From Variovorax sp. TBS-050B (GTDB taxonomy: Bacteria; Pseudomonadota; Gammaproteobacteria; Burkholderiales; Burkholderiaceae_C), in contig NZ_JARXYR010000002.1 of NCBI RefSeq assembly GCF_029893635.1, forward strand, positions 2,393,001 through 2,457,000: a DNA stretch of 64,000 nt, read 5' to 3'. Position 1 is the first letter of the stretch; the number at the start of each line of letters is the position of its first letter. Position numbers and translations under genes: made by a program. Below are positions 44,629 to 52,385 of the stretch, piece by piece. Below the pieces are notes generated by a model. The model was not told where the DNA came from. It saw only the letters and a program-made list of their open reading frames with translations, and searched no databases.

Positions 44629-45759
44629 ATGGACACAAATGTCATAAATATCTTCCAAATAGCCTCCGCTGCTAACGATTCTGGTTTTTTTGAGCGCACC
44701 TATCCCGCGATCCATACGTCCGCTGTTCGTTTAACAAACGAGCAAAATTTGTTATCCGTTTCTGTCAGCGACCTTTCCAAAGGATTGATGCAAGCGGAGG
44801 CCGCGCGTGTGCAACGAGGCGAAATCGGGCGACCCACCTGGCAGGTGATGGGCAACAGACTGCGCGCTCACATCCTTCCACTGCTGGGTTCGGTGCCCGC
44901 AGAGGCCTTTGCCACTGCGGACGCGCAGCGACTGATCGACCATCTCGGAGAACAGGGCTTCACGAGCACGACGATCGCGCAGTACATGGTGCTGTTGCGA
45001 AAGGTGTTGATGCATGGCGTGAGCACCGGCGTGCTTCGCGATGCGCCGCCCTTTCCAAAGATCAAGGTACGGAGTCAGCCGCGGGGCAGTTTCAGCGTTG
45101 CGGAATACCGCGCGGTGGTTGCAGCGGCGCGCAAATTGCGCGGGCTGCCGCATCCCGTGCTTCAGGAACTCGGCGCCGGCGAACGTTTCTGGATTGCGCG
45201 CGAACTGCTCGTCATGCCGCAGGAATTGCCGTGGTTGATTCGTTGGATGGTCAACACCTTTGTTCGTCCGAGCGATATCAAGCTGATGAAGCACAAGCAC
45301 ATCGAGATCGTGCGCGGAAAGCACGTCTACCTGCGCATGAACCTGCCTGAAACGAAGCGGCACAGCCAGCCCATCGTGAGCTTGCGTCCTGCCGTTCGGG
45401 TTTACGAATGTCTGCTCGCGCATCAGCGTGAACAGGGCGCGGCGGGTCCGGAGGACTACATCTTCATGCCGCATCTGAAGAATCGCGAGCACGCATTGGC
45501 GGTGCTCAACTTCTTGTTCCATTGGGCGCTCAAGCTCACGGGTCTCGAGAAGGGGCCGCTCGGCCAGTCGAGAACGCTGTATTGCTTGCGCCACACCGCG
45601 ATCACGTTGCGGCTGTTGTACGGGCAGGGCATCGACATGCTGACCCTGGCGCGCAATGCGCGCACGAGCGTGAACATGGTCGAACGTTTCTACGCTTCGG
45701 TGCTGAGCGGAGAAATGAATGTGGGGCTGCTGCAGAGCAGGCGTGGCCGTGTGAATTGA
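44629..45759 (+). CDS. Tyrosine-type site-specific recombinase, degenerate active site
   Basis: A 376-residue protein with the layout of phage-type integrases: an N-terminal SAM-like core-binding domain (TWQVMGNRLRAHILPLLGSV, then AQYMVLLRKVLMHGVSTGVL) and a C-terminal catalytic domain. Candidate catalytic residues are Arg213 (TFVRPSDIK), Lys243, Arg321 in YCLRHTAI and the nucleophile Tyr355 in MVERFYAS. The two usual histidines are replaced: Tyr318 stands where HxxR has His, and ARNARTS takes the place of the LGH box. The first 150 nt are distinctly AT-richer than the surroundings. No att repeats, excisionase or phage genes are nearby, so it looks like a domesticated or orphan recombinase. 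Confidence 0.78.
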   Translation: MDTNVINIFQIASAANDSGFFERTYPAIHTSAVRLTNEQNLLSVSVSDLSKGLMQAEAARVQRGEIGRPTWQVMGNRLRAHILPLLGSVPAEAFATADAQRLIDHLGEQGFTSTTIAQYMVLLRKVLMHGVSTGVLRDAPPFPKIKVRSQPRGSFSVAEYRAVVAAARKLRGLPHPVLQELGAGERFWIARELLVMPQELPWLIRWMVNTFVRPSDIKLMKHKHIEIVRGKHVYLRMNLPETKRHSQPIVSLRPAVRVYECLLAHQREQGAAGPEDYIFMPHLKNREHALAVLNFLFHWALKLTGLEKGPLGQSRTLYCLRHTAITLRLLYGQGIDMLTLARNARTSVNMVERFYASVLSGEMNVGLLQSRRGRVN

Positions 45760-45763
45760 GAAA

Positions 45764-45798
45764 AGCCAAAAAGCCGCCCGGCTTGCGCTGGGCGGCTT
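45764..45798 (-). terminator. Intrinsic terminator of the porin pseudogene
   Basis: On the minus strand AAGCCGCCC, a 10-nt loop and GGGCGGCTT form a perfect 9-bp stem, followed by a T-rich tail (TTTTTGGCTTTTC). It lies about 50 nt past the porin stop and just past the convergent recombinase stop. Confidence 0.8.
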
Positions 45799-45849
45799 GA
45801 CACTGAATCGCTTCGAACTGGCGGGAGCCAGCATCGGATCAGGTCTCGA

Positions 45850-47053
45850 TCAGAAAGCGTGGCGGATGCCGAAGTCGTAGCCGGTCGAGTTCTTGGGCGT
45901 GAAGACCTTGTTGCCGATGAAGGACGGGCCGCCCACGGTCAGGGCTGCACCGTTCTTGTTGCTCACGCGGGCGACCGTGGCGTACAGGGCGGTGCGCTTC
46001 GACAGGTTGTGCACGTAGCCGAGCGCCAGCTTGTTGGCCTTCGGGTCCGGCTTGTCGTAGAACGGGTTGAGGTCGTCCGTCTTGTACTTGACGCCCGAAT
46101 ACGAAGCGCGAATCAGGCCAGGACCCACAGGGACCGTCACGCCGACCAGCCAGCCGTTCAGCTTGGTCGAGGTCAGGGAGAGCCGGTCGGCAAGGTAGTA
46201 CCCGTCGAAGTCGGTCTTCTGCTTGGCCTGCGACAGCTCGCCGAGGAGCTTCACAGGGCCGAAGTCGTACGACGCGCCGATGTTGAAGATGTCGACCTTG
46301 TCGGTCGTGCCCGCGAAGTAGTTGTCACCGGTGATGTTGCTGCCGTAGGCCAGCGCGATGTCCAGAGGACCGTTGGCGTAGCCGAAGCGGCCGCCGACGT
46401 AACGGCCCTTGCGTGCGATGTCAGCCTTGTCCGGTGTCGCGAAGCCCGGGTCGTACTTGGTCTGCTCGTGGAAGCCGTACTGCACTTGGCCATAGAAGCC
46501 GCCGAGGTTCGGCGGCAGGAAGTAGCCGACCGTGTTGCTGGCACGCGTGGGGCTGCCGAACAGGCCGCCAGCGGTGTGGATCAGGTTGGTACCGACGCCG
46601 TTGGTACCGAACGGATCGAACACGGAGTTGTTCCAGAACGTCGGCGTGTAGTCGCGGCCGAGGCGGAATTCACCGAAACCACCGGACAGGCTCACCGTCG
46701 CACGGCGAGAGAACGTCGCAGCACCTTCGGAACCGTCGTCGTTCTTGATGGGTGCTTCGAGCCAGAAGCTGGCAGCCAGGCCACCACCGAGGTCTTCCGT
46801 ACCACGGAAGCCCAGACGGCTGGTGTTGTAACCCGAGTGGGCCAGCTCACGGCGGCTGAGCTTGACGCTGCCTTGGTTCCGGTAGAACGGGTTGTAGGCA
46901 ACCGGGAGGCCGTTCGCGTTGTACGTCACGCCATTGTTCAGATCACGCGAGCTGTTCGAATAGCCGCTGATCGACGCGTCGACCACGCCGAACAGCGTGA
47001 CGGACGACTGAGCCGAGGCAACACCGGCAACAGCCAGGGCAGCCAGAGCAACT
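45850..47053 (-). pseudogene. Outer-membrane porin, 5' end and start codon missing
   Basis: A gram-negative trimeric porin (OmpC/general porin type) similar throughout to the intact porin at 48696-49940 (FGVVDASISGYSNSSRDLNN, then SRLGFRGTEDLGGGLAASFWLEAP, ending GYDFGIRHAF). The C-terminal Phe needed for outer-membrane assembly is present. Homology to the other copy's signal peptide goes back only to VALAALAVAGVASAQ; beyond 47053 the expected ATGAAAAAATCTCT is replaced by unrelated sequence. The frame has no ATG, GTG or TTG from the upstream in-frame TAG until the GTG at 46986, which lies inside the first beta strand. It is either inactivated by a rearrangement or misassembled. Codon use (CGT, GGT) is that of a highly expressed gene. 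Confidence 0.8.
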
Positions 47054-47116
47054 GCCCTTTCGCACCGCGAAACTAGAGTGGAAGCTGGGTCGCCCGCGCC
47101 TTGCCGAAGCGCAAAG

Positions 47117-47206
47117 AAAAAAGCCCCGAGCCTTGCGGCTCGGGGCTAAATCCACCAATTGGAAGGGTGGAGGAGACAACCGGTGCGCACAACGGGGTGC
47201 GCGATG
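47117..47206 (-). ncRNA. Candidate small RNA with CUCCUCC motif
   Basis: A self-contained unit on the minus strand. A promoter (47213-47240) is followed by about 90 nt that fold into three stems. Stem 1 is GCGCAC/GTGCGC (47185-47202). Stem 2 is TCCACC/GGTGGA (47151-47171). The last is an 11-bp perfect terminator stem, AGCCCCGAGCC/GGCTCGGGGCT (47122-47147), with six U. Between stems 1 and 2 the RNA reads GGUUGUCUCCUCC, complementary to Shine-Dalgarno sequences. No reading frame fits. The layout resembles known anti-SD riboregulators, but no homologue is claimed. Confidence 0.6.
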
Positions 47207-47212
47207 AAATAA

Positions 47213-47240
47213 AGTATATCGGCTGTTTGCTGCGTTGCAA
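47213..47240 (-). promoter_or_regulatory. Sigma-70-type promoter for the candidate sRNA
   Basis: On the minus strand, TTGCAA (47235-47240), a 16-nt spacer and TATACT (47213-47218) match the -35 and -10 consensus at 4/6 and 5/6 or better. Transcription would start near 47206. It is the clearest sigma-70 promoter seen in this GC-rich window. Confidence 0.65.
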
Positions 47241-47321
47241 CAAGCAGTGACGCTTTTCCCACACACAAATGAATGTCAGTGACCGTTTTTGTTGCTGAAC
47301 ATTCCGGATGGACCGACGAAG

Positions 47322-47771
47322 ATGGAATGCACAGTGAGTTGGACCGGCGACGCCGGCACCCGTTCGGCCATGGGTTTCGTGGCAGAGACCGGCAGCGGCC
47401 ACGTCCTGACGATGGATGGCGCGCCAGACGCCGCCAAACCCGAGAACGGCGGACAGAACTTCGCACCCCGGCCGATGGAAACCGTGCTCGCGGGCACCGG
47501 CGGCTGCACCGCCTATGACGTCGTGCTGATCCTGAAGCGCGGCCGCCACCAGGTGGAGCGCTGCAGCGTCAAGCTCACGAGCGAGCGCGCGCCGAAGGAT
47601 CCCAAGGTCTTCACCAAGATCCACATGCACTTCACCGTGGCAGGCAAGGGCATACCGGCCGCCGCCGTGGAGCGCGCGATCGCCCTGAGCCACGAGACCT
47701 ATTGCTCGGCGAGCATCATGCTCGCGAAGACCGCCGAGATCACGACGAGCTTCGATCTGATCGAGACCTGA
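47322..47771 (+). CDS. OsmC family peroxidase-like protein
   Basis: A 149-residue cytoplasmic protein of the OsmC/Ohr superfamily. Family features are METVLAGTGGCTAYDVVLIL, which carries one conserved Cys, and SHETYCSASIMLAKTAEIT, which carries the second. These two cysteines form the thiol peroxidase site that reduces organic hydroperoxides. The ATG at 47322 (MECTVSWTGDAGTRSAMGF) is preferred; a TTG at 47289 would add eleven residues without clear support. It is transcribed toward coq7 and converges with it, leaving 12 nt between stops. Subgroup OsmC/YhfA is more likely than Ohr. Physiological substrate unknown. Confidence 0.85.
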   Translation: MECTVSWTGDAGTRSAMGFVAETGSGHVLTMDGAPDAAKPENGGQNFAPRPMETVLAGTGGCTAYDVVLILKRGRHQVERCSVKLTSERAPKDPKVFTKIHMHFTVAGKGIPAAAVERAIALSHETYCSASIMLAKTAEITTSFDLIET

Positions 47772-47783
47772 AGCCGCGGCGTC

Positions 47784-48413
47784 TCAGATGCGGTGCGCCA
47801 CCGTGGTCATGACCCGCGAGGCCAGCCGCATCAGGGCCTTGGCCGGTGCCGGCAGCTCTGCGGCGCCCGCATCGACGGCCTGGGAAGCGTGCCGCGCCTC
47901 GTCGATCTTCATCTGCTCGACGACGGCCCGCGAGGCGGTGTCCGCAGGCGGCAGGCGGCCAAGATGGCTGTCGAGATGCGCCTCGACCTGCCGTTCGGTC
48001 TCCGCGACGAACCCCAGGCTCAGCGGGTCTCCGAGGCGCCCCGCGACCAATCCGAGGCCGAAAGCGCCGGCATACCACAGCGGATTCAGCAGCGAGGGCC
48101 GGGCACCCAACTCGTCCAGCCGCTGGCGCGTCCAGGCCAGATGATCGGTCTCCTCGTGCGAAGCCTCGAGCAGCTGGGCGCGCAGAACCGGATCGCGGGC
48201 CACTGCGGCCTGGGCGGTGTAAAGCGCCTGGGCGCAGACCTCGCCGACGTGGTTGACCCGCATCAGCGCCCCGGCCTCTCGGCGCTCCGACTCGGTCATT
48301 TCGGCCGGCGCCTGGCGGGGTGGCGGCATGGACCGGGTGGCGCGATGGCGGGCAAAAAGCGTACGCAACGCTGCATCGGCCGTGTTGAGAACGGGATCGA
48401 GCGAAAAGGTCAT
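47784..48413 (-). CDS. coq7: 3-demethoxyubiquinol 3-hydroxylase Coq7
   Basis: A 209-residue di-iron monooxygenase that carries out the penultimate hydroxylation in ubiquinone synthesis in many beta- and alpha-proteobacteria, in place of UbiF. The iron-ligand motifs are [32 protein letters not shown] and [15 protein letters not shown]. Hydrophobic stretches ([14 protein letters not shown]) explain membrane association. The ATG at 48413 ([20 protein letters not shown]) fits the family; an ATG at 48431 would add six residues. It is divergent from the intact porin, sharing a 282-nt control region. Confidence 0.92.
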   Translation of the reverse strand: MTFSLDPVLNTADAALRTLFARHRATRSMPPPRQAPAEMTESERREAGALMRVNHVGEVCAQALYTAQAAVARDPVLRAQLLEASHEETDHLAWTRQRLDELGARPSLLNPLWYAGAFGLGLVAGRLGDPLSLGFVAETERQVEAHLDSHLGRLPPADTASRAVVEQMKIDEARHASQAVDAGAAELPAPAKALMRLASRVMTTVAHRI

Positions 48414-48499
48414 GTCGTTATTGGAACCCATGCCGAAGACCACGGGAAAATCGCCGGTCTGATTTCGCATTGTGGTTTTTCGGAAGGCTTCACGCCTTT

Positions 48500-48515
48500 G
48501 TTGCAGTCCTGCAAC
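48500..48515. promoter_or_regulatory. Perfect inverted repeat in the coq7/porin control region
   Basis: GTTGCAG-TC-CTGCAAC is a 16-bp perfect inverted repeat in the 282-nt region between the divergent coq7 (48413) and porin (48696) starts. The related palindrome GTTGCAAC occurs in the sRNA promoter at 47234-47241. It could be a regulator site; the regulator is unknown. Confidence 0.35.
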
Positions 48516-48695
48516 GAAACGCGGGGGGCTCCGGAGATTTCGGGCGAATTGTTTTGCCCTGCCGCAGCGCCTCTGGTGCAATAGCATCAACTTCCCAAAA
48601 GGAGGTTGGCCCGGGGTCCGGTGGGAGCACAAAAGTGCCAGTCACGGTGAGCCCTTCGCACCGGAGCCCTATGTTTAACCTTGGAGAAACTTGCA

Positions 48696-49940
48696 ATGAA
48701 AAAATCTCTAGTTGCTCTGGCTGCCCTGGCTGTCGCCGGTGTTGCCTCGGCTCAGTCGTCCGTCACGCTGTTCGGCGTGGTCGACGCGTCGATCAGCGGC
48801 TACTCGAACACCTCGCGTGACCTGAACGGTGCCACGTTCCTGAACCCGTTCTACCTGAACCAAGGCAGCGTGAAGACCAGCCGTCGTGAACTGGCCAACT
48901 CGGGTTACAACTCCAGCCGTCTGGGCTTCCGTGGTACGGAAGACCTCGGTGGCGGCCTGGCTGCCAGCTTCTGGCTCGAAGCACCGATCTCCAACGACGA
49001 CGGCCAGCAAGGTGTTGCCACCTTCGCACGTCGCTCGACCGTGAGCCTGTCGGGTGGTTTCGGTGAAATCCGCCTCGGCCGTGACTACACGCCGACGTTC
49101 TGGAACGACACCGTGTTCGATCCGTTCGGCACCAACGGCGTCGGTACCAACCTGATTTCGACGGCCAACGGCACCTTCGGCGCCTTCGGCACCCCCGCTG
49201 CTTCGACCGCTCCGTTCACCAACGTCGGCTCGAACAACTACACCCGCGCCAGCAACACCATCGGCTACTTCCTGCCCCCGAACCTCGGCGGCTTCTACGG
49301 CCAGCTGATGTACGGCTTCAGCGAGAAGACCAAGTACGATCCGGGCACCGCCACCCCGACCACGCTGAACGCTTCGCGCCAAGGCCGTTACGTTGGTGGC
49401 CGTTTCGGCTACGCCAACGGTCCTCTGGACGTGGCGATTGCCTACGGCAGCAGCACGGTTGGCGACAACTACTACGTTGGCACGACCACCAAGGTCAACA
49501 CCCTGAACCTCGGCGCTTCGTATGACTTCGGTCCCGTGAAGCTCTTCGGTGAAGTGTCGCGCGCCAAGAACAAGCTCGACTACGAAGTCGAGCCCTTCCT
49601 CGGCGGCCGTCCCGACATCGACCTGACCGGCTACCTGCTCGGCGTGACCGTGCCGGTCGGCGCTGGCCTGATCCGTGCTTCGTACTCGCGCGTCAAGTAC
49701 GACTTCAACGCGCCCGCAGTGCTGTTCGCTCCTGACGTCGCAGATCCGAAGGCCAGCAAGCTGGCGATCGGCTACGTGCACAACCTGTCGAAGCGCACGG
49801 CTCTGTACGCCACGATCGCTCGCATCAGCAACAAGAACGGTGCTGCTCTGACCGTTGGCGGCCCCGCCTTCATCAGCAACGCCGTCTTCACGCCGAAGAA
49901 CTCGACCGGCTACGATTTCGGTATCCGTCACGCTTTCTAA
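48696..49940 (+). CDS. Outer-membrane porin (OmpC-like)
   Basis: A 414-residue trimeric general porin. The signal peptide is MKKSLVALAALAVAGVASAQ, and the mature protein begins SSVTLFGVVDASISGYSN, the standard first strand of betaproteobacterial porins. The loop-3 region has FDPFGTNGVGTNLI, and the protein ends GYDFGIRHAF with the C-terminal Phe used by the Bam machinery. A GGAGA site precedes the ATG at 48696. Codon usage favours CGT, GGT and GTT more than neighbouring genes, as expected for a very abundant protein. It provides diffusion of small hydrophilic solutes through the outer membrane. It has its own terminator and is monocistronic. Confidence 0.93.
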   Translation: MKKSLVALAALAVAGVASAQSSVTLFGVVDASISGYSNTSRDLNGATFLNPFYLNQGSVKTSRRELANSGYNSSRLGFRGTEDLGGGLAASFWLEAPISNDDGQQGVATFARRSTVSLSGGFGEIRLGRDYTPTFWNDTVFDPFGTNGVGTNLISTANGTFGAFGTPAASTAPFTNVGSNNYTRASNTIGYFLPPNLGGFYGQLMYGFSEKTKYDPGTATPTTLNASRQGRYVGGRFGYANGPLDVAIAYGSSTVGDNYYVGTTTKVNTLNLGASYDFGPVKLFGEVSRAKNKLDYEVEPFLGGRPDIDLTGYLLGVTVPVGAGLIRASYSRVKYDFNAPAVLFAPDVADPKASKLAIGYVHNLSKRTALYATIARISNKNGAALTVGGPAFISNAVFTPKNSTGYDFGIRHAF

Positions 49941-49980
49941 TTCGAGGCTGGCCTGAGCCAGCTTTGAATCGAAAGTTCAA

Positions 49981-50012
49981 AAGCCACTCGACGCAAGTCG
50001 GGTGGCTTTTTT
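49981..50012 (+). terminator. Intrinsic terminator of the intact porin gene
   Basis: AAGCCACTCGAC, loop GCAA and GTCGGGTGGCTT pair over 12 bp with one T-G pair, followed by a run of T. It lies 40 nt after the porin stop. Confidence 0.9.
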
Positions 50013-50106
50013 CATTGGGAGCGCACCATCGGCGTGCACCCCCGGGGAACCACCGTGCGGGCACGCACCTTGCACTGCTAGCATGCCTGCTCACTTTGTT
50101 TGCTGA

Positions 50107-51087
50107 ATGATTGCCTTTGTCCTGCGCCGCCTGATCCAAGCCGTGATCGTCATGATCGCGGTCGCGTTCATCGCCTTCCTTCTCTTCCAATACGTGGGCG
50201 ACCCGGTCGTGTTCCTGCTGGGCCAGGACGCCAAGCCCGAGCAGATCCGCGAGATGCGCGCCGCATTGGGGCTCGACCAGCCCTTCTTCGTGCAGTTCTG
50301 GCGCTTCCTGGGCAATGCGGCACAGGGCGAGTTCGGCCTGAGCCTGCGCCAGGGCGCCAAGGTGTCGCGCCTGATCGGCGAACGCTTTCCCGCCACGCTC
50401 GAACTCGCGCTGGTCGCGGCCGTGCTGGCGCTCTTCATCGGCATTCCGATGGGCGTGTACACGGCACTGCGCCGCGGGACCTTCATGAGCCAGGTGTTCA
50501 TGACCGTGTCGCTGCTGGGCGTGTCGCTGCCCACCTTCCTGATCGGCATCCTGCTGATCCTCGTCTTCGCCGTGGTGCTCGGCTGGTTCCCGAGCTTCGG
50601 CCGGGGCGAGACGGTGCAGTTCGGCTGGTGGACGAGCGGGCTCTTCCGCGTCGACGGCTGGCACCACATCGTCCTGCCGGCCGTGACGCTGGCGATCTTC
50701 CAGCTCACGCTGATCATGCGGCTGGTGCGCGCCGAGATGCTCGAGGTGCTGCGCACCGACTACATCAAGTTCGCGCGGGCGCGCGGACTCACGAACCGCG
50801 CGATCCACTTCGGCCATGCGCTCAAGAACACGCTGGTGCCGGTGATGACGATCACCGGCCTGCAGCTCGGCGGCCTCATCGCCTTCGCGATCATCACGGA
50901 GTCGGTGTTCCAGTGGCCCGGCATGGGGCTGCTGTTCATCCAGGCCGTGACCTTCGCCGACGTGCCCGTGATGGCGGCCTACCTGTGCCTCATCGCGCTG
51001 ATCTTCGTAGTCATCAACCTGGTGGTCGACCTGCTGTATTTCGTGGTCGATCCGCGGCTGCGCGTCGGCAAGGCGGGAGGACATTGA
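50107..51087 (+). CDS. Dipeptide-type ABC transporter permease (DppB-like)
   Basis: A 326-residue inner-membrane permease of the peptide/nickel family. The opening MIAFVLRRLIQAVIVMIAVAF and the conserved EMLEVLRTDYIKFARARGL loop identify the DppB/OppB half. About six membrane segments are present. It starts a six-gene plus-strand operon that also holds an M20 amidohydrolase, a binding protein, a DppC-like permease and two ATPases. The next gene begins 1 nt after its stop. The substrate is probably a peptide or N-acylated amino acid, judged by the embedded amidohydrolase (inference). Confidence 0.9.
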   Translation: MIAFVLRRLIQAVIVMIAVAFIAFLLFQYVGDPVVFLLGQDAKPEQIREMRAALGLDQPFFVQFWRFLGNAAQGEFGLSLRQGAKVSRLIGERFPATLELALVAAVLALFIGIPMGVYTALRRGTFMSQVFMTVSLLGVSLPTFLIGILLILVFAVVLGWFPSFGRGETVQFGWWTSGLFRVDGWHHIVLPAVTLAIFQLTLIMRLVRAEMLEVLRTDYIKFARARGLTNRAIHFGHALKNTLVPVMTITGLQLGGLIAFAIITESVFQWPGMGLLFIQAVTFADVPVMAAYLCLIALIFVVINLVVDLLYFVVDPRLRVGKAGGH

Positions 51088-51088
51088 C

Positions 51089-52354
51089 ATGACGACGACT
51101 GCCGCCCCGCGACTGCGGGCGTCTGGACGGGCGTTCGCGCAGATCGCGAACTTCTACCCCGAGCTGGAGGCCTTCCGGCGCGATCTGCATGCGCATCCCG
51201 AACTCGGCTTCGAGGAGGTCTACACCTCGGGCCGCGTGCGCGAGGCGCTGCGCGCCTGCGGCGTGGACGAGATCCACGAGGGCATCGGCAAGACCGGCGT
51301 GGTGGGCGTCATCCGCGGCCGCTCCACTGCGAGCCGGCGCATGATCGGCCTGCGCGCCGACATGGACGCGCTGCCGATGCGCGAAGACAACGACTTCGCC
51401 TGGCGCTCGGCCCACGACGGCCTGATGCACGGCTGCGGCCACGACGGCCACACCGCGATGCTGGTCGGCGCGGCGCGCTACCTCGCCGAGACGCGCAACT
51501 TCGACGGCACCGCGGTGCTGATCTTCCAGCCCGGCGAAGAAGGCTGCGCGGGCGCGCGCGTGATGATCGAGGACGGCCTCTTCGAGCGCTTTCCGGTGCA
51601 GTCGGTCTACGCCATGCACAACTGGCCCGGCATGCCCGCGGGCACCGTGGGCATCAACCGCGGCGCTATGATGGCCGCGGCCGACCGCGTGACCATCGAG
51701 ATCAAGGGCAAGGGCGGACATGGCGCCCATGCCTACCAGACCATCGATTCCGTCACGGTGGCGGCCCACATCATCACGGCCGTGCAGACCATCGTGTCGC
51801 GCAACGTGCGCCCGATCGATGCGGCCGTCATCAGCATCTGCGCCGTGCAGGCCGGCGACCTCGGCGCGATGAGCGTGATCCCCGGCGAGGCCACGCTGGT
51901 CGGCACCGTGCGCACCTTCAGCGCGCGCGTGCAGGCGCAGATCGAGCAGCGGCTCAACGAGCTCTGCACCGCGGTGGCCGCGGGCTTCGGCGCCACCGCC
52001 ACCATCAAGTACGAGCGCATCTATCCGGCCACGATCAACACCGCGCCCGAGGCCATGTTCGCGGCCGACGTGGCGGAGTCGCTCGTGGGCGCTTCCAACG
52101 TCGAGCGCAGCATGGAGCCCAGCATGGGCGCCGAGGATTTCTCCTTCATGCTGCAGAAGAAGGCCGGCGCCTACCTGCGCATCGGCCAGGACGTGCGCAA
52201 CGGCGCCTACCTGCACAACAGCCGCTACGACTTCAACGACGAGATCCTGCCGCTCGGCGCCGCGCTCCACGCGGGCCTCATCGAGCAGGGCATGCCGCTT
52301 GCCGCCACCCGCGGCGGGCAGCCCGAGAAAGCTGCCGCCACCGCGGCGTCTTGA
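51089..52354 (+). CDS. M20 family metallo-amidohydrolase (hippurate hydrolase-like)
   Basis: A 421-residue cytoplasmic amidohydrolase of the M20D type that cleaves N-acyl amino acids such as hippurate. The opening FRRDLHAHPELGFEE, the metal-binding HGCGHDGH at 114-121, FQPGEEGCAGARVMIEDGLF with metal-ligand Glu, and MGAEDFSFMLQ near the C-terminus are all present. The dimerisation domain holds KGKGGHGAHAYQTID. A GGGAGG site precedes the ATG. Its position between permease and binding-protein genes suggests that it acts on what the transporter brings in. Exact acyl group unknown. Confidence 0.9.
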   Translation: MTTTAAPRLRASGRAFAQIANFYPELEAFRRDLHAHPELGFEEVYTSGRVREALRACGVDEIHEGIGKTGVVGVIRGRSTASRRMIGLRADMDALPMREDNDFAWRSAHDGLMHGCGHDGHTAMLVGAARYLAETRNFDGTAVLIFQPGEEGCAGARVMIEDGLFERFPVQSVYAMHNWPGMPAGTVGINRGAMMAAADRVTIEIKGKGGHGAHAYQTIDSVTVAAHIITAVQTIVSRNVRPIDAAVISICAVQAGDLGAMSVIPGEATLVGTVRTFSARVQAQIEQRLNELCTAVAAGFGATATIKYERIYPATINTAPEAMFAADVAESLVGASNVERSMEPSMGAEDFSFMLQKKAGAYLRIGQDVRNGAYLHNSRYDFNDEILPLGAALHAGLIEQGMPLAATRGGQPEKAAATAAS

Positions 52355-52385
52355 GTTTCCGATCCCCAACCCGAGGAGTGTTCCC

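Noticed and set aside
44557..44715. A 53-residue N-terminal extension of IlvA
   Set aside because: The extension has no similarity to the family and overlaps the divergent recombinase gene; the GTG at 44556 fits better.
44629..47250. A genomic island or prophage around the recombinase
   Set aside because: No att direct repeats, tRNA, phage or transposase genes; flanking ilvA and porin genes look chromosomal.
46943..47693. Minus-strand open frames covering the candidate sRNA and the OsmC gene
   Set aside because: They cross an intrinsic terminator, have no ribosome-binding site or domain, and oppose the clear OsmC gene.
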